64,000 bases of DNA from Symsagittifera roscoffensis (GCF_963678635.1 NC_087064.1:22490509-22554508), one strand, 5' to 3'; shown: positions 24,116 through 37,458, counted from the first letter of the stretch. The notes: generated by a model not told the origin, from the sequence alone. Translations and numbers: made by a program.

Positions 24116-25187
24116 AAGTTTTAGGATTCGTCAAAAATATTTCTCCGGTTGACCTATTTCACTGTCGAATATGGTTTTTTTTTCAGATACTCTTAAAGGT
24201 AAAGTATTAACGACGAAACACAATACACTTTTTGAAATCCGTAAAATTGGGGCGAACTCTTTGATTTGTGATTCTAACGACCAATTCGATTTTTCAGAAG
24301 TATGATCCGGTGCCGAGAAAAAATAGTTTTAAATTTTAGTCTTATTTTGAATGAGTGAAGCAAACAAGCAGGTTTATTAGTGAATAATAAGATAGAAACT
24401 TTTTACCGCCATTTTTGGACTAAGAAAAGATATAATTCTCGATCAAAATTTCGAACCATTAAAAAGCTAAAATTTTATTCTTACATAAACTAAAAAAAAA
24501 CTAGAAAATTTTTTAAATTGTTTTGGAGTAATTTTTCGACAAAAACCGCTCTCCGATTATCCTCTCTCTCTCTCTCTCTCTGTGACTGCCTGCTTTTCAA
24601 TTATGCTGCCAAAGTAAAAAGGGAGATCTAACTTCTTTGTTTTTCGGTTTGAAGATTCAAGCGTTTTTCAGATTTTAAAATAATTTTTATCGTTTTTGAC
24701 ATGTGTCAGCTTCTGTTTTGATTTTTATTCTTATACGCTTTGAAGTCTTTCAAGTTACTTTCGGTTCTCAATTGTCACTGATTTGAAAGTAAATTAGAAA
24801 CATTTTAGCTCTCGTGTTAAAAAAATCCAGAAAACTTCTACATTGTGAAAAACTTGTAAGGCATTATCATCGATACATAAAACACTTTTTGAATTCCTTG
24901 AAAATGGGGAGAAACTTTTCATGTATTATTCGAACGACCTTAACAAATTTTCAAAACTTTGACCGGTGTCGAGTAAAAATGGTTTGAACTTTTGATTTTT
25001 AGTCTAATTTTGAGCGAGTAAAGCAAACAGACAGGTTTATTTGTGAATGATAAGCTAGAAATTTTTTACCGCCATTTTTGGATTAAAAAAGATATAAAAA
25101 CAATTCCTGCATAAACTAAAAAAAACTAGAAAATTTTTTTGATTTTTTAAAGCATTTTTTTTGACAAAAACCGTTCTCCGATTATTA
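24115..25187 (+). repeat. Irregular S-type and M2-skip monomers
   Basis: Landmarks are at about 24240 (variant AAAATTGGGGCGAAC) and 24897. A CT tract at 24561-24581 is followed by TGTGACTGCCTGCTTTTC, a diverged M2-skip. The stretch links older, more diverged satellite to the more uniform monomers that follow. Confidence 0.65.
24561..24581 (+). repeat. Short CT microsatellite
   Basis: Same slot, about 20 bp, in a diverged M2-skip monomer. Confidence 0.88.
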
Positions 25188-25444
25188 TCTCTCTCTTTCT
25201 CTCTCTGTGTGAATGTCAGATATGACTTTTTTCAAATTCTCGTTAGGTCTTTTTATCACAATACGCAAAAAAACAACAACACTATTTTTTACAAAAAATT
25301 ACACTAATTTGAAAAAAAAAACATTTTTTTCCAAAATTTGGTCGGAAAAACCTACGCTTCATGCACAGCAACTGGTTTTTCTTGTTTTTTTTTACTAGAA
25401 TGATTCGATTGTTTGAAAAGAAGTGAAGTTAACGTAATATTTTT

Positions 25445-25840
25445 ATTGCTTCTTCTGTTGAAATATTTGTCGTCTGCTGCTCGATTATGCTGTCTAAATA
25501 AAAAAAGGAGATCTAATCCCTTGGTTTTCCGGTCCTTGGTTCAAGCGTTTTTGAGATCTTGAAAAATTTTTCATCAATTTTGACATTTTTCAGTTTCTGT
25601 GTAGTTTCTCAATTTTATACGCTTTGAAAACATTCAGTTTTCATTGCTTCTTCTGTTGAAATATTTGTCGTCTGCTGCTCGATTATGCTGTCTCGTTTTT
25701 GAGATTTTGAAAAATTTTTCATCAATTTTGACATTTTTCAGCTTCTGTGTAGTTTCTCAATTTTATACGCTTTGAAGTCATTCAGTTTTCATTCGGTTCT
25801 CAATTGTCACTGATTTGAAAGTAAATTAGGCACTGTTTAG
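25445..25840 (+). repeat. 198 bp tandem duplication (M2 end plus M3)
   Basis: ATTGCTTCTTCTGTTG starts at 25445 and again at 25643. The first copy keeps the full text between GCTGTCT and CGTTTTTGAG. The second lacks 50 bp there. It looks like the predecessor of the 148 bp duplications that follow. Confidence 0.72.
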
Positions 25841-27356
25841 CTCTCGTGTTTAAAAAATGCAGAAAACTTCTACATTGTGAAAAACTTGTAAGGCATTATC
25901 ATCGATACATAAAGCACTTTTTGAAATCCTTGAAAATGGGGAGAACCTTTTCATGTATTATTCGAACGACCTTAACAAATTTTCAAAACTTTGACCGGTG
26001 TCGAGTAAAATGGTTTGAACTTTTGATTTTTAGTCTAATTTTGAGCGAGTAAAGCAAACAGGCAGGTTATTTGTGAATGATAAGCTAGAAATTTTTTACC
26101 GCCATTTTTGGATTAAAAAAGATATAAAAACAATTCCTGCAAAAACTAAAAAAAAACTAGAAAATTTTTTTGATTTTTTAAACCGTTTTTTGACAAAAAC
26201 CGTTCTCCGATTATTATCGCTCTCTTTCTCTCTCTGTGTGACTGTCAGATATGACTTTTTTCAGTTTCTCGTTAGGTCTTTTTATCACAATACGCAAAAA
26301 AACAACAACACTATTTTTTACAAAAAATTACACTTATTTGAAAAAAAAACTGTTTTTTTCCAGAATTTGGTCGGAAAAACCTACGCTTCATGCACAACAA
26401 CTGATTTTTCTTGTTTTTTTTTTACTAGAATGATTCGATTGTTTGAAAAAAAGTGAAGTTAACGTAATATTTTTATTGCTTCTTCTGTTGAAATATTTGT
26501 CGTCTTCTGCTCGATTATGCTGTCTAAATAAAAAAAGGAGATCTAATCCCTTGGTTTTCCGGTCCTTGGTTCAAGCGTTTTTGAGATCTTGAAAATTTTT
26601 TCATCAATTTTGACATTTTTCAGGTTCTGTATAGTTTCTCAATTTTATACGTTTTGAAGTCATTCAGTTTTCATTCGGTTCTCAATTGTCACTGATTTGA
26701 AAGTAAATTAGGCACTGTTTAGCTCTCGTGTTTAAAAAATCCAGAAAACTTCTACATTGTGAAAAACTTGAAAGGCATTATCATCGATACATAAAACACT
26801 TTTTTAAATCCTTGAAAATGGGGAGAACCTTTTCATGTATTATTCGAACGACCTTAACAAATTTTCAAAACTTTGACAAGTGTCGAGTAAAATGGTTTGA
26901 ACTTTTGTTCTTTAGTCTAATTTCGAGCGAGTAAAGCAAACAGGCAGGTTTATTAGTGAATGATAAGCTAGAAGCTTTTTACCGCTATTTTGGATTAAAA
27001 AAGATATAAAAACAATTCCTGCATAAAATAAAAAAAACTAGAAAACTTTTTTTGATTTTTTAGAGCAATTTTTTGACAAAAAACCGATCTCCGATTATTA
27101 TCTCTCTCTTTCTCTCTCTGTGTGACTGTCAGATATGACTTTTTTCAGATTCTCGTTAGGTCTTTTTATCACAATACGCAAAAAAACAACTCCACTATTT
27201 TTTACAAAAAATAACACTAATTTTAAAAAAAAACTAAATTTCCTGAATATGGTCGGAAAAACCTACGCTTCATGCACAGCAACTAGCTTTTCTTGTTTTT
27301 TTTTTACTGGAATGATTCGATTGTTTGAAAAGAAGTGAAGTAAACGTAAAATTTTT

Positions 27357-27652
27357 ATTGCTTCTTCTGTTGAAATATTTGTCGTCTGCTGCTCGATTAT
27401 GCTGTCTCGTTTTTGAGATCTTGAAAAATTTTTCATCAATTTTGACATTTTTCAGTTTCTGTGTAGTTTCTCAATTTTATAAGCTTTGAAAACATTCAGT
27501 TTTCATTGCTTCTTCTGTTGAAATATTTGTCGTCTGCTGCTCGATTATGCTGTCTCGTTTTTGAGATTTTGAAAAAATTTTCATCAATTTTGACATTTTT
27601 CAGCTTCTGTGTAGTTTCTCAATTTTATACGCTTTGAAGTCATTCAGTTTTC
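27357..27652 (+). repeat. 148 bp tandem duplication
   Basis: ATTGCTTCTTCTGTTG starts at 27357 and 27505. Both copies carry the 50 bp deletion between GCTGTCT and CGTTTTTGAG. Confidence 0.8.
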
Positions 27653-29990
27653 ATTCGGTTCTCAATTGTCACTGATTTGAAAGTAAATTAGGCAATGTTT
27701 AGCTCTCGTGTTAAAAAATCCAGAAAAACTTCTACATTGTGAAAAACTTGTTAGGCATTATCATCGATACATAAAACATTTTTTGAATTCCTTGAAAATG
27801 GGGAGAACCTTTTCATGTATTATTCGAACGACCTTAATAAATTTTCAAAACTTTGACCAGTGTTGAGTAAAAATGGTTTGAACTTTTGATTTTTAGTCTA
27901 ATTTTGAGCGAGTAAAACAAACAGGCAGTTTTATTAGTGAATGATTAGCTAGAAATTTTTTACCGCCATTTTTGGGTTAAAAAAGATATAAAAACAATTC
28001 CTGCATAAACTAAAAAAAAACTAGAAAATTTTTTTGATTTTTTAAAGCATTTTTTTGACAAAAACCGTTCTCCGATTATTATCTCTCTCTTTCTCTCTCT
28101 GTGTGACTGTCAGATATGACTTTTTTCAGATTCTCGTTAGGTCTTTTTATCACAATACGCAAAATAACAACTACACTACTTTTTACTAAAAATTACACTA
28201 CTTTGAAAAAAAAACTGTTTTTTTCCAGAATATGGTCGGAAAAACTTACGCTTCATGCACAGCAACTGGCTTTTCTTGCTTTTTTTTACTGGAATGATTC
28301 GATTGTTTGAAAAGAAGTGAAGTAAACGTAATATTTTTATTGCTTCTTCTGTTGAAATATTTGTCGTCTGCTGCTCGATTATGCCGTCTAAACAAAAAAG
28401 CAGATCTAATCCCTTGGTTTTCCGTTCCTTGGTTCAAGCGTTTTTGAGATCTTGAAAAATTTTTCATCAATTTTGACATTTTTCAGCTTCTGTATAGTTT
28501 CTCAATTTTATACGCTTTGAAGTCATTCAGTTTTCATTCGGTTCTCAATTGTCACTGATTTGAAAGTAAATTAGGCACTGTTTAGCTCTCGTGTTAAAAA
28601 AATCCAGAAAACTTCTATATTGTGAAAAACTTGTAAGGCATTATCATCGATACATAAAACACTTTTTGAAATCCTTGAAAATGGGGAGAACCTTTTCATG
28701 TATTATTCGAACGACCTTAACAAATTTTCAAAACTTTGACCGGTGTCGAGTAAAAATTGTTTGAACTTTTGATTTTTAGTCTAATTTCGAGCGAGTAAAA
28801 CAAATAGGCAGGTTTATTAGTGAATGATAAGCTAGAAACTTTTTACCGCTATTTTTGGATTAAAAAAGATATAAAAACAATTCCTGCATAAACTAAAAAA
28901 ACTAGAAAACTTTTTTTGATTTTTTTAGAGCAATTTTTTGACAAAAACCGTTCTCCGATTATTATCTCTCTCTTTCTCTCTCTGTGTGACTGTCAGATAC
29001 GACTTTTTTCAGATTCTCGTTAGGTCTTTTTATCACAATACGCAAAAAAATAACTCCACTTTTTTTTACAAAAAAATTACACTAATTTGAAAAAAAAAAC
29101 TAATTTTCCAGAATATGGTCGGAAAAACCTACGCTTCATGCACAGCAACTGGCTTTTCTTGTTTTTTTTACTGGAATGATTCAATTGTTTGAAAAGAAGT
29201 GAAGTAAACGTAATATTTTTTTTGCTTCTTCTGTTGAAATTTTTGTCGTCTGCTGCTCGATTAAGCTGTCTAAATAAAAACAGGAGGTCTAATCCCTTGG
29301 TTTTCCGTTCCTTGGTTCAAGCGTTTTTGAGATCTTGAGATGTTTCAACAATTTTGACATTTTTCGGCTTCTGTATAGTTTTTCAATTTTTTACGCTTTG
29401 AAGTCATTCAGTTTTCATTCGGTTGTCAATTGTTACTGATTTGAAAGTTAATTTAGTCACTGCTTAGCTCTAGTGTCTAAAACAAATTCCATACAATTTG
29501 TACATAGTGAAGAACTTGTAAATTTTTGTCGTCGAAACATAATACACTTTTTGAATTCCTTGAAAATGGGGAGAACTTAGAATCTTTTTCATTTGTGAAT
29601 CAAACGACCTTTCAAACAAATTTTGAAAACTTTGAACCGGTGTCGAGTAAAAGGGTTGGAATTTTAATTATTTAGTCTATTTTTATACGAGTAAAGCCAA
29701 CAAGCAGTTTCATTATGGAATGATCAGCTAGAAACTTTTTACCGCCTTTTTTAGACTAAAAAAATTTAAGGCAAAAAAAACAATTTCTGCAAAAAGTAAA
29801 AAAAACTAGAAAACTTTTTGGAATTTTTTTCAAGTAATTTTTCGACACAAACCGTTCTCCAATTAGCTTGTTTCACTGCCAAATATGGCTTTGTTTCAGA
29901 TTCTCCTCAAGTTTTAGGATTCGTCAAAAGTATTTCTCCGATTGACCTATTTCACTGTCGAAAATGGTTTTTTTTTCAGATACTCCTAAA

Positions 29991-30017
29991 GGTAAAGTAT
30001 TATCGGTAAAGTATCTC
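29991..30017 (+). repeat. 14 bp tandem scar at the m1/m2 junction
   Basis: GGTAAAGTATTATC is followed by GGTAAAGTATCTC and then GTGTTAAAAAA, joining the end of an S-type M1 to the last part of M3. The same junction recurs near 30983, 31516, 32514, 34512, 36935, 37934, 38468, 39474, 41472 and 43893, with small changes such as GGTAAATTATC. It defines the 532-542 bp monomers. Confidence 0.8.
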
Positions 30018-30388
30018 GTGTTAAAAAAAATCTAGAAAACTTCTACATTGTGAAAAACTTGTAAGGTATTATCATCGATACATAAAACACTTTTTGAATT
30101 CCTTGAAAATGGGGAGAAACTTTTCATGTGTTATTCGAACGACCTTATTAAATTTTCAAAAATTTTGACCGGCGTCGAGTAAAAATGGTTTGAACTTTTG
30201 ATTTTTAGTCTAATTTCGAGCGAATAAAGCAAACAAGCAGGTTTATTAGTGAATGATATGCTAGAAACTTTCTAACGCCATTTTTAGACTAAAAAATATA
30301 AAACACTTCCTGCAGAAACTAAAAAAAACTAGTAAATTTTTTGATTTTTTAAAAGCAATTTTTCGACAAAAACCGTTCTCCAATTATA

Positions 30389-30434
<46 letters not shown>
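30389..30434 (+). repeat. CT microsatellite, array A m2
   Basis: Long tract with one TTT; followed by GTGAATGTCAGATATGG. Its counterparts are 37334-37384 and 44290-44342. Confidence 0.9.
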
Positions 30435-30474
30435 GTGAATGTCAGATATGGCTTTTTTCAGATTCTCCTTAGGT

Positions 30475-30508
30475 CTTTTTATCACAATACTCTTTTTATC
30501 ACAATACT
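30475..30508 (+). repeat. 17 bp tandem duplication at the m2/m3 junction
   Basis: CTTTTTATCACAATACT occurs twice back to back, then jumps to GAAGAACTTGTAAATTTTTG of the next M1. Everything from the ACGCAG part of M2 through M3 is missing. The same scar recurs at the other positions listed in this family. Confidence 0.85.
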
Positions 30509-31914
30509 GAAGAACTTGTAAATTTTTGTCGTCGAAACATAATACACTTTTTGAATTCCTTGAAAATGGGGAGAACTTCGAATCTTTTTCATTTGTGATT
30601 CAAGCGACCTTTCAAACAAATTTTTAAAACTTTGAACCGGTGTCGAGTAAAAGGGTTGGAATTTTAATTGTTTAGGTTATTTTTATACGAGTAAAGCCAA
30701 CAAGCAGTTTCATTAAGGAATGATCAGCCAGAAACTTTTTTAGACTAACAAAATCCAAGACAAAATACATTTATTTTCTGCAAAAAGTAGAAAAAAACTA
30801 GAAAACTTTTTCGAATTTTTTTCAAGTAATTTTTCGACACAAACCGTTCTCCGATTAGCTTGTTTCACTGCCGAATATGGCTTTGTTTCAGATTCTCCTC
30901 AAGTTTTAGGATTCGTCAAAAGTATTTCTCCGATTGACCTATTTCACTGTCGAAAATGGTTTTTTTTTCAGATACTCCTAAAGGTAAAGTATTATCGGTA
31001 AATTATCTCGTGTTAAAAAAAATCTAGAAAACTTCTACATTGTGAAAAACTTGTAAGGTATTATCATCGATACATAAAACACTTTTTGAATTCCTTGAAA
31101 ATGGGGAGAAACTTTTCATGTGTTATTCGAACGACCTTTCAAACAAATTTTCAAAACTTTGAACCGGTGTCGAGTAAAAGGGTTGGAATTATAATTGTTT
31201 AGTCTATTTTTATACGAGGAAAGCCAACAAGCAGTTTCATTAAGGAATGATCAGCTAGAAACTTTTTACCGCCTTTTTTAGACTAAAAAAAGCCACGACA
31301 AAAAACAATTTCTGCAAAAAGTAAAAAAAAACTAGAAAACTTTTTCGAATTTTTTTCAAGTAATTTTTCGACACAAACCGTTCTCCGATTAGCTTGTTTC
31401 ACTGCCAAATATGGCTTTGTTTCAGATTCTCCTCAAGTTTTAGGATTCGTCAAAAGTATTTCTCCGATTGACCTATTTCACTGTCGAAAATGGTTTTTTT
31501 TTCAGATACTCCTAAAGGAAAAGTATTATCGGTTAAGTATCTCGTGTTAAAAAAAATCTAGAAAACTTCTACATTGTGAAAAACTTGTAAGGTATTATCA
31601 TCGATACATAAAACACTTTTTGAATTCCTTGAAAATGGGGAGAAACTTTTCATGTGTTATTCGAACGACCTTATTAAATTTTCAAAAATTTTGACCGGCG
31701 TCGAGTAAAAATGGCTTGAACTTTTGATTTTTAGTCTAATTTCGAGCGAATAAAGCAAACAAGCAGGTTTATTAGTGAATGATATGCTAGAAACTTTCTA
31801 ACGCCATTTTTAGACTAAAAAAATATAAAACACTTCCTGCAGAAACTAAAAAAAACTAGTAAATTTTTTGATTTTTTAAAGCAATTTTTCGACAAAAACC
31901 GTTCTCCGATTATA

Positions 31915-31964
31915 CTCTCTCTCTCTCTCTTTCTCTCTCTCTCACTCTCTCTCTCTCTCTCTCT
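31915..31964 (+). repeat. CT microsatellite, array A m5
   Basis: Carries the interruption CTCACTCT, shared with 38865-38925. Confidence 0.9.
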
Positions 31965-32004
31965 GTGAATGTCAGATATGGCTTTTTTCAGATTCTCCTT
32001 AGGT

Positions 32005-32038
32005 CTTTTTATCACAATATTCTTTTTATCACAATACT
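32005..32038 (+). repeat. 17 bp junction duplication, m5/m6
   Basis: Same scar as at 30475, with one change in the first copy (CACAATATT for CACAATACT). Confidence 0.83.
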
Positions 32039-33180
32039 GAAGAACTTGTAAATTTTTGTCGTCGAAACATAATACACTTTTTGAATTCCTTGAAAATGGG
32101 GAGAACTTCGAATCTTTTTCATTTGTGATTCAAACGACCTTTCAAACAAATTTTTAAAACTTTGAACCGGTGTCGAGTAAAAGGGTTGGAATTTTAATTG
32201 TTAAGTCTATTTTTATACGAGTAAAGCCAACAAGCAGTTTCATTAAGGAATGATCAGCCAGAAACTTTTTTAAACTAAAAAAATCCAAGACAAAATACAT
32301 TTATTTTCTGCAAAAAGTAGAAAAAAACTAGAAAACTTTTTCGAATTTTTTTCAAGTAATTTTTCGACACAAACCGTTCTCCGATTAGCTTGTTTCACTG
32401 CCGAATATGGCTTTGTTTCAGATTCTCCTCAAGTTTTAGGATTCGTCAAAAGTATTTCTCCGATTGACCTATTTCACTGTCGAAAATGGTTTTTTTTTCA
32501 GATACTCCTAAAGGTAATGTATTATCGGTAAATTATCTCGTGTTAAAAAAAAATCTAGAAAACTTCTACATTGTGAAAAATTTGTAAGGTATTATCATCG
32601 ATACATAAAACACTTTTTGAATTCCTTGAAAATGGGGAGAAACTTTTCATGTGTTATTCGAACGACCTTATTAAATTTTCAAAAATTTTGACCGGCGTCG
32701 AGTAAAAATGGCTTGAACTTTTGATTTTTAGTCTAATTTCGAGCGAATAAAGCAAACAAGCAGGTTTATTAGTGAATGATCAGCTAGAAACTTTTTACCG
32801 CCTTTTTTAGACTAAAAAAAGCCAAGACAAAAAACAATTTCTGCAAAAAGTAAAAAAAAACTAGAAAATTTTTTTGATTTTTTTAGAGCAATTTTTTGAC
32901 AAAAAACCGATCTCCGATTTTTATCTCTCTCTTTCTCTCTCTGTGTGACTGTCAGATATGACTTTTTTCAGATTCTCGTTAGATCTTTTTATCACAATAC
33001 GCAAAAAAACAACTCCACTATTTTTTACAAAAAATAACACTAATTTAAAAAAAAAAACTAATTTTCCTGAATATGGTCGGAAAAACCTACGCTTCATGCA
33101 CAGCAACTAGCTTTTCTTGTTTTTTTCTTACTGGAATGATTCGATTGTTTGAAAAGAAGTGAAGTAAACGTAAAATTTTT

Positions 33181-33476
33181 ATTGCTTCTTCTGTTGAAAT
33201 ATTTCTCGTCTGCTGCTCGATTATGCTGTCTCGTTTTTGAGATCTTGAAAAATTTTTCATCAATTTTGACATTTTTCAGTTTCTGTGTAGTTTCTCAATT
33301 TTATACGCTTTGAAAACATTCAGTTTTCATTGCTTCTTCTGTTGAAATATTTGTCGTCTGCTGCTCGATTATGCTGTCTCGTTTTTGAGATTTTGAAAAA
33401 TTTTTCATCAATTTTGACATTTTTCAGCTTCTGTGTAGTTTCTCAATTTTATACGCTTTGAAGTCATTCAGTTTTC
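33181..33476 (+). repeat. 148 bp tandem duplication in m7
   Basis: ATTGCTTCTTCTGTTG starts at 33181 and 33329. It is the same duplication as at 27357 and accounts for the 993 bp monomer. Confidence 0.82.
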
Positions 33477-33903
33477 ATTCGGTTCTCAATTGTCACTGAT
33501 TTGAAAGTAAATTAGGCACTGTTTAGCTCTCGTGTTAAAAAAATCCAGAAAAACTTCTACATTGTGAAAAACTTGTTAGGCATTATCATCGATACATAAA
33601 ACATTTTTTGAATTCCTTGAAAATGGGGAGAAACTTTTCATGTGTTATTCGAACGACCTTATTAAATTTTCAAAAATTTTGACCGGCGTCGAGTAAAAAT
33701 GGTTTGAACTTTTGATTTTTAGTCTAATTTCGAGCGAATAAAGCAAACAAGCAGGTTTATTAGTGAATGATATGCTAGAAACTTTCTAACGCCATTTTTA
33801 GACTAAAAAAATATAAAACACTTCCTGCAGAAACTAAAAAAAAATAGTAAATTTTTTGATTTTTTTAAAGCAATTTTTCGACAAAAACCGTTCTCCGATT
33901 ATA

Positions 33904-33928
33904 CTCTCTCTGTCTCTTTCTCTCTCTC

Positions 33929-33961
<33 letters not shown>
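33904..33961 (+). repeat. CT microsatellite, array A m8
   Basis: Carries both CTGTCTC and CTCACTC interruptions, shared with 40866-40922. Confidence 0.9.
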
Positions 33962-33964
<3 letters not shown>

Positions 33965-34001
33965 AATGTCAGATATGGCTTTTTTCAGATTCTCCTTAGG
34001 T

Positions 34002-34035
34002 CTTTTTATCACAATACTCTTTTTATCACAATACT
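34002..34035 (+). repeat. 17 bp junction duplication, m8/m9
   Basis: Same scar as at 30475, both copies exact. Confidence 0.83.
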
Positions 34036-35180
34036 GAAGAACTTGTAAATTTTTGTCGTCGAAACATAATACACTTTTTGAATTCCTTGAAAATGGGGAG
34101 AACTTCGAATCTTTTTCATTTGTGATTCAAACGACCTTTCAAACAAATTTTTAAAACTTTGAACCGGTGTCGAGTAAAAGGGTTGGAATTTTAATTGTTA
34201 AGTCTATTTTTATACGAGTAAAGCCAACAAGCAGTTTCATTAAGGAATGATCAGCCAGAAACTTTTTTAGACTAAAAAAATCCAAGAAAAAATACATTTA
34301 TTTTCTGCAAAAAGTAGAAAAAAAATAGAAAACTTTTTCGAATTTTTTTCAAGTAATTTTTCGACACAAACCGTTCTCCGATTAGCTTGTTTCACTGCCG
34401 AATATGGCTTTGTTTCAGATTCTCCTTAAGTTTTAGGATTCGTCAAAAGTATTTCTCCGATTGACCTATTTCACTGTCGAAAATGGTTTTTTTTTTCAGA
34501 TACTCCTAAAGGTAAAGTATTATCGGTAAATTATCTCGTGTTAAAAAAAATCTAGAAAACTTCTACATTGTGAAAAACTTGTAAGGTATTATCATCGATA
34601 CATAAAACATTTTTTGAATTCCTTGAAAATGGGGAGAAACTTTTCATGTGTTATTCGAACGACCTTTCAAACAAATTTTCAAAACTTTGAACCGGTGTCG
34701 AGTAAAAGGGTTGGAATTATAATTGTTTAGTCTATTTTTGTACGAGGAAAGCCAACAAGCAGTTTCATTAAGGAATGATCAGCTAGAAACTTTTTACCGC
34801 CTTTTTTAGACTAAAAAAGCCAAGACAAAAAACAATTTCTGCAAAAAGTAAAAAAAAACTAGAAAACTTTTTTTGATTTTTTTAGAGCAATTTTTTGACA
34901 GAAAACCGATCTCCGATTATTATCTCTCTCTTTCTCTCTCTGTGTGACTGTCAGATATGACTTTTTTCAGATTCTCGTTAGGTCTTTTTATCACAATACG
35001 CAAAAAAAACAACTCCACTATTTTTTACAAAAAATAACACTAATTTTAAAAAAAAAACTAATTTTCCTGAATATGGTCGGAAAAACCTACGCTTCATGCA
35101 CAGCAACTAGCTTTTCTTGTTTTTTTTTTACTGGAATGATTCGATTGTTTGAAAAGAAGTGAAGTAAACGTAAAATTTTT

Positions 35181-35476
35181 ATTGCTTCTTCTGTTGAAAT
35201 ATTTGTCGTCTGCTGCTCGATTATGCTGTCTCGTTTTTGAGATCTTGAAAAATTTTTCATCAATTTTGACATTTTTCAGTTTCTGTGTAGTTTCTCAATT
35301 TTATACGCTTTGAAAACATTCAGTTTTCATTGCTTCTTCTGTTGAAATATTTGTCGTCTGCTGCTCGATTATGCTGTCTCGTTTTTGAGATTTTGAAAAA
35401 TTTTTCATCAATTTTGACATTTTTCAGCTTCTGTGTAGTTTCTCAATTTTATACGCTTTGAAGTCATTCAGTTTTC
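35181..35476 (+). repeat. 148 bp tandem duplication in m10
   Basis: Copies start at 35181 and 35329, same internal 50 bp deletion in both. Confidence 0.82.
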
Positions 35477-37333
35477 ATTCGGTTCTCAATTGTCACTGAT
35501 TTGAAAGTAAATTAGGCACTGTTTAGCTCTTGTGTTAAAAAAATCCAGAAAACTTCTATATTGTGAAAAACTTGCAAGGCATTATCATCGATACATAAAA
35601 CACTTTTTGAAATCCTTGAAAATGGGGAGAACCTTTTCATGTATTATTCGAACGACCTTAACAAATTTTCAAAACTTTGACCGGTGTCGAGTAAAAATAG
35701 TTTGAACTTTTGATTTTTAGTCTAATTTCGAGCGAGTAAAACAAATAGGCAGGTTTATTAGTGAATGATAAGCTAGAAACTTTTTACCGCTATTTTTGGA
35801 TTAAAAAAGATATAAAAACAATTCCTGCATAAACTAAAAAAACTAGAAAACTTTTTTTGATTTTTTTAGAGCAATTTTTTGACAAAAACCGTTCTCCGAT
35901 TATTATCTCTCTCTTTCTCTCTCTGTGTGACTGTCAGATATGACTTTTTTCAGATTCTCGTTAGGTCTTTTTATCACAATACGCAAAAAAATAACTCCAC
36001 TTTTTTTTACAAAAAATTACACTAATTTGAAAAAAAAATTTAATTTTCCAGAATATGGTCGGAAAAACCTACGCTTCATGCACAGCAACTGGCTTTTCTT
36101 GTTTTTTTTACTGGAATGATTCGATTGTTTGAAAAGAAGTGAAGTAAACGTAATATTTTTTTTGCTTCTTCTGTTGAAATTTTTGTCGTCTGCTGCTCGA
36201 TTATGCTGTCTAAATAAAAACAGGAGATCTAATCCCTTGGTTTTCCGTTCCTTGGTTCAAGCGTTTTTGAGATCTTGAAAAATGTTTCATCAATTTTGAC
36301 ATTTTTCGGCTTCTGTATAGATTTTCAATTTTTTATGCTTTGAAGCCATTCAGTTTTCATTCGGTTGTCAATTGTTACTGATTTGAAAGTTAATTTAGTC
36401 ACTGCTTAGCTCTAGTGTCTAAAACAAATTCCATACAATTTGTACATAGTGAAGAACTTGTAAATTTTTGTCGTCGAAACATAATACACTTTTTGAATTC
36501 CTTGAAAATGGGGAGAACTTAGAATCTTTTTCATTTGTGAATCAAACGACCTTTCAAACAAATTTTGAAAACTTTGAACCGGTGTCGAGTAAAAGGGTTG
36601 GAATTTTAATTATTTAGTCTATTTTTATACGAGTAAAGCCAACAAGCAGTTTCATTATGGAATGATCAGCTAGAAACTTTTTACCGCCTTTTTTAGACTA
36701 AAAAAATTTAAGGCAAAAAAAACAATTTCTGCAAAAAGTAAAAAAAAACTAGAAAACTTTTTGGAATTTTTTTCAAGTAATTTTTCGACACAAACCGTTC
36801 TCCAATTAGCTTGTTTCACTGCCAAATATGGCTTTGTTTCAGATTCTCCTCAAGTTTTAGGATTCGTCAAAAGTATTTCTCCGATTGACCTATTTCACTG
36901 TCGAAAATGGTTTTTTTTTTCAGATACTCCTAAAGGTAAAGTATTATCGGTAAAGTATCTCGTGTTAAAAAAAATCTAGAAAACTTCTACATTGTGAAAA
37001 ACTTGTAAGGTATTATCATCGATACATAAAACACTTTTTGAATTCCTTGAAAATGGGGAGAAACTTTTCATGTGTTATTCGAACGACCTTATTAAATTTT
37101 CAAAAATTTTGACCGGCGTCGAGTAAAAATGGTTTGAACTTTTGATTTTTAGTCTAATTTCGAGCGAATAAAGCAAACAAGCAGGTTTATTAGTGAATGA
37201 TATGCTGGAAACTTTCTAACGCCATTTTTAGACTAAAAAAATATAAAACACTTCCTGCAGAAACTAAAAAAAACTAGTAAATTTTTTGATTTTTTAAAAG
37301 CAATTTTTCGACAAAAACCGTTCTCCAATTATA

Positions 37334-37384
<51 letters not shown>
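37334..37384 (+). repeat. CT microsatellite, array A unit 2 m2
   Basis: Interrupted by CTTCT rather than CTTTCT; counterpart of 30389. Confidence 0.9.
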
Positions 37385-37387
<3 letters not shown>

Positions 37388-37424
37388 AATGTCAGATATG
37401 GCTTTTTTCAGATTCTCCTTAGGT

Positions 37425-37458
37425 CTTTTTATCACAATACTCTTTTTATCACAATACT
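37425..37458 (+). repeat. 17 bp junction duplication, unit 2 m2/m3
   Basis: Same scar as at 30475, both copies exact, one higher-order unit later. Confidence 0.83.

Larger units (their letters stand above)
25188..28470 (+). repeat. Simple tandem run of 880-1030 bp monomers
   Basis: Landmarks lie at 25931, 26813, 27793 and 28675, with spacings of 882, 980 and 882 bp. Each monomer carries the short imperfect tract CTCTCTCTTTCTCTCTCTGT (25188-25210, 26218-26240, 27101-27124, 28082-28105; the next, 28965-28988, is inside array A). The 980 bp spacing comes from the 148 bp duplication at 27357. These are the plain-array relatives of monomers 7, 10 and 11 of array A. Confidence 0.8.
29562..36503 (+). 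repeat. Array A, unit 1 (monomers m1-m11)
   Basis: Landmarks: m1 29562, m2 30105, m3 30563, m4 31097, m5 31629, m6 32093, m7 32625, m8 33618, m9 34090, m10 34625, m11 35619. Monomers m2, m5 and m8 hold long CT tracts; m7, m10 and m11 hold the short CTCTCTCTTTCTCTCTCTGT tract; m1, m3, m4, m6 and m9 have TTAGCTTGTTTCACTGCC in that slot. m2, m5 and m8 end in a 17 bp duplicated junction; m7 and m10 are lengthened by the 148 bp duplication. Confidence 0.87.

Noticed and set aside
27263-27448. Family of about 61-codon minus-strand frames repeated at 27263, 33087, 35087, 40050 and 42050 etc.
   Set aside because: The near-identical products reflect recent amplification of the monomer, not protein constraint. 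The frame crosses the M2/M3 border and is broken in other monomer types.
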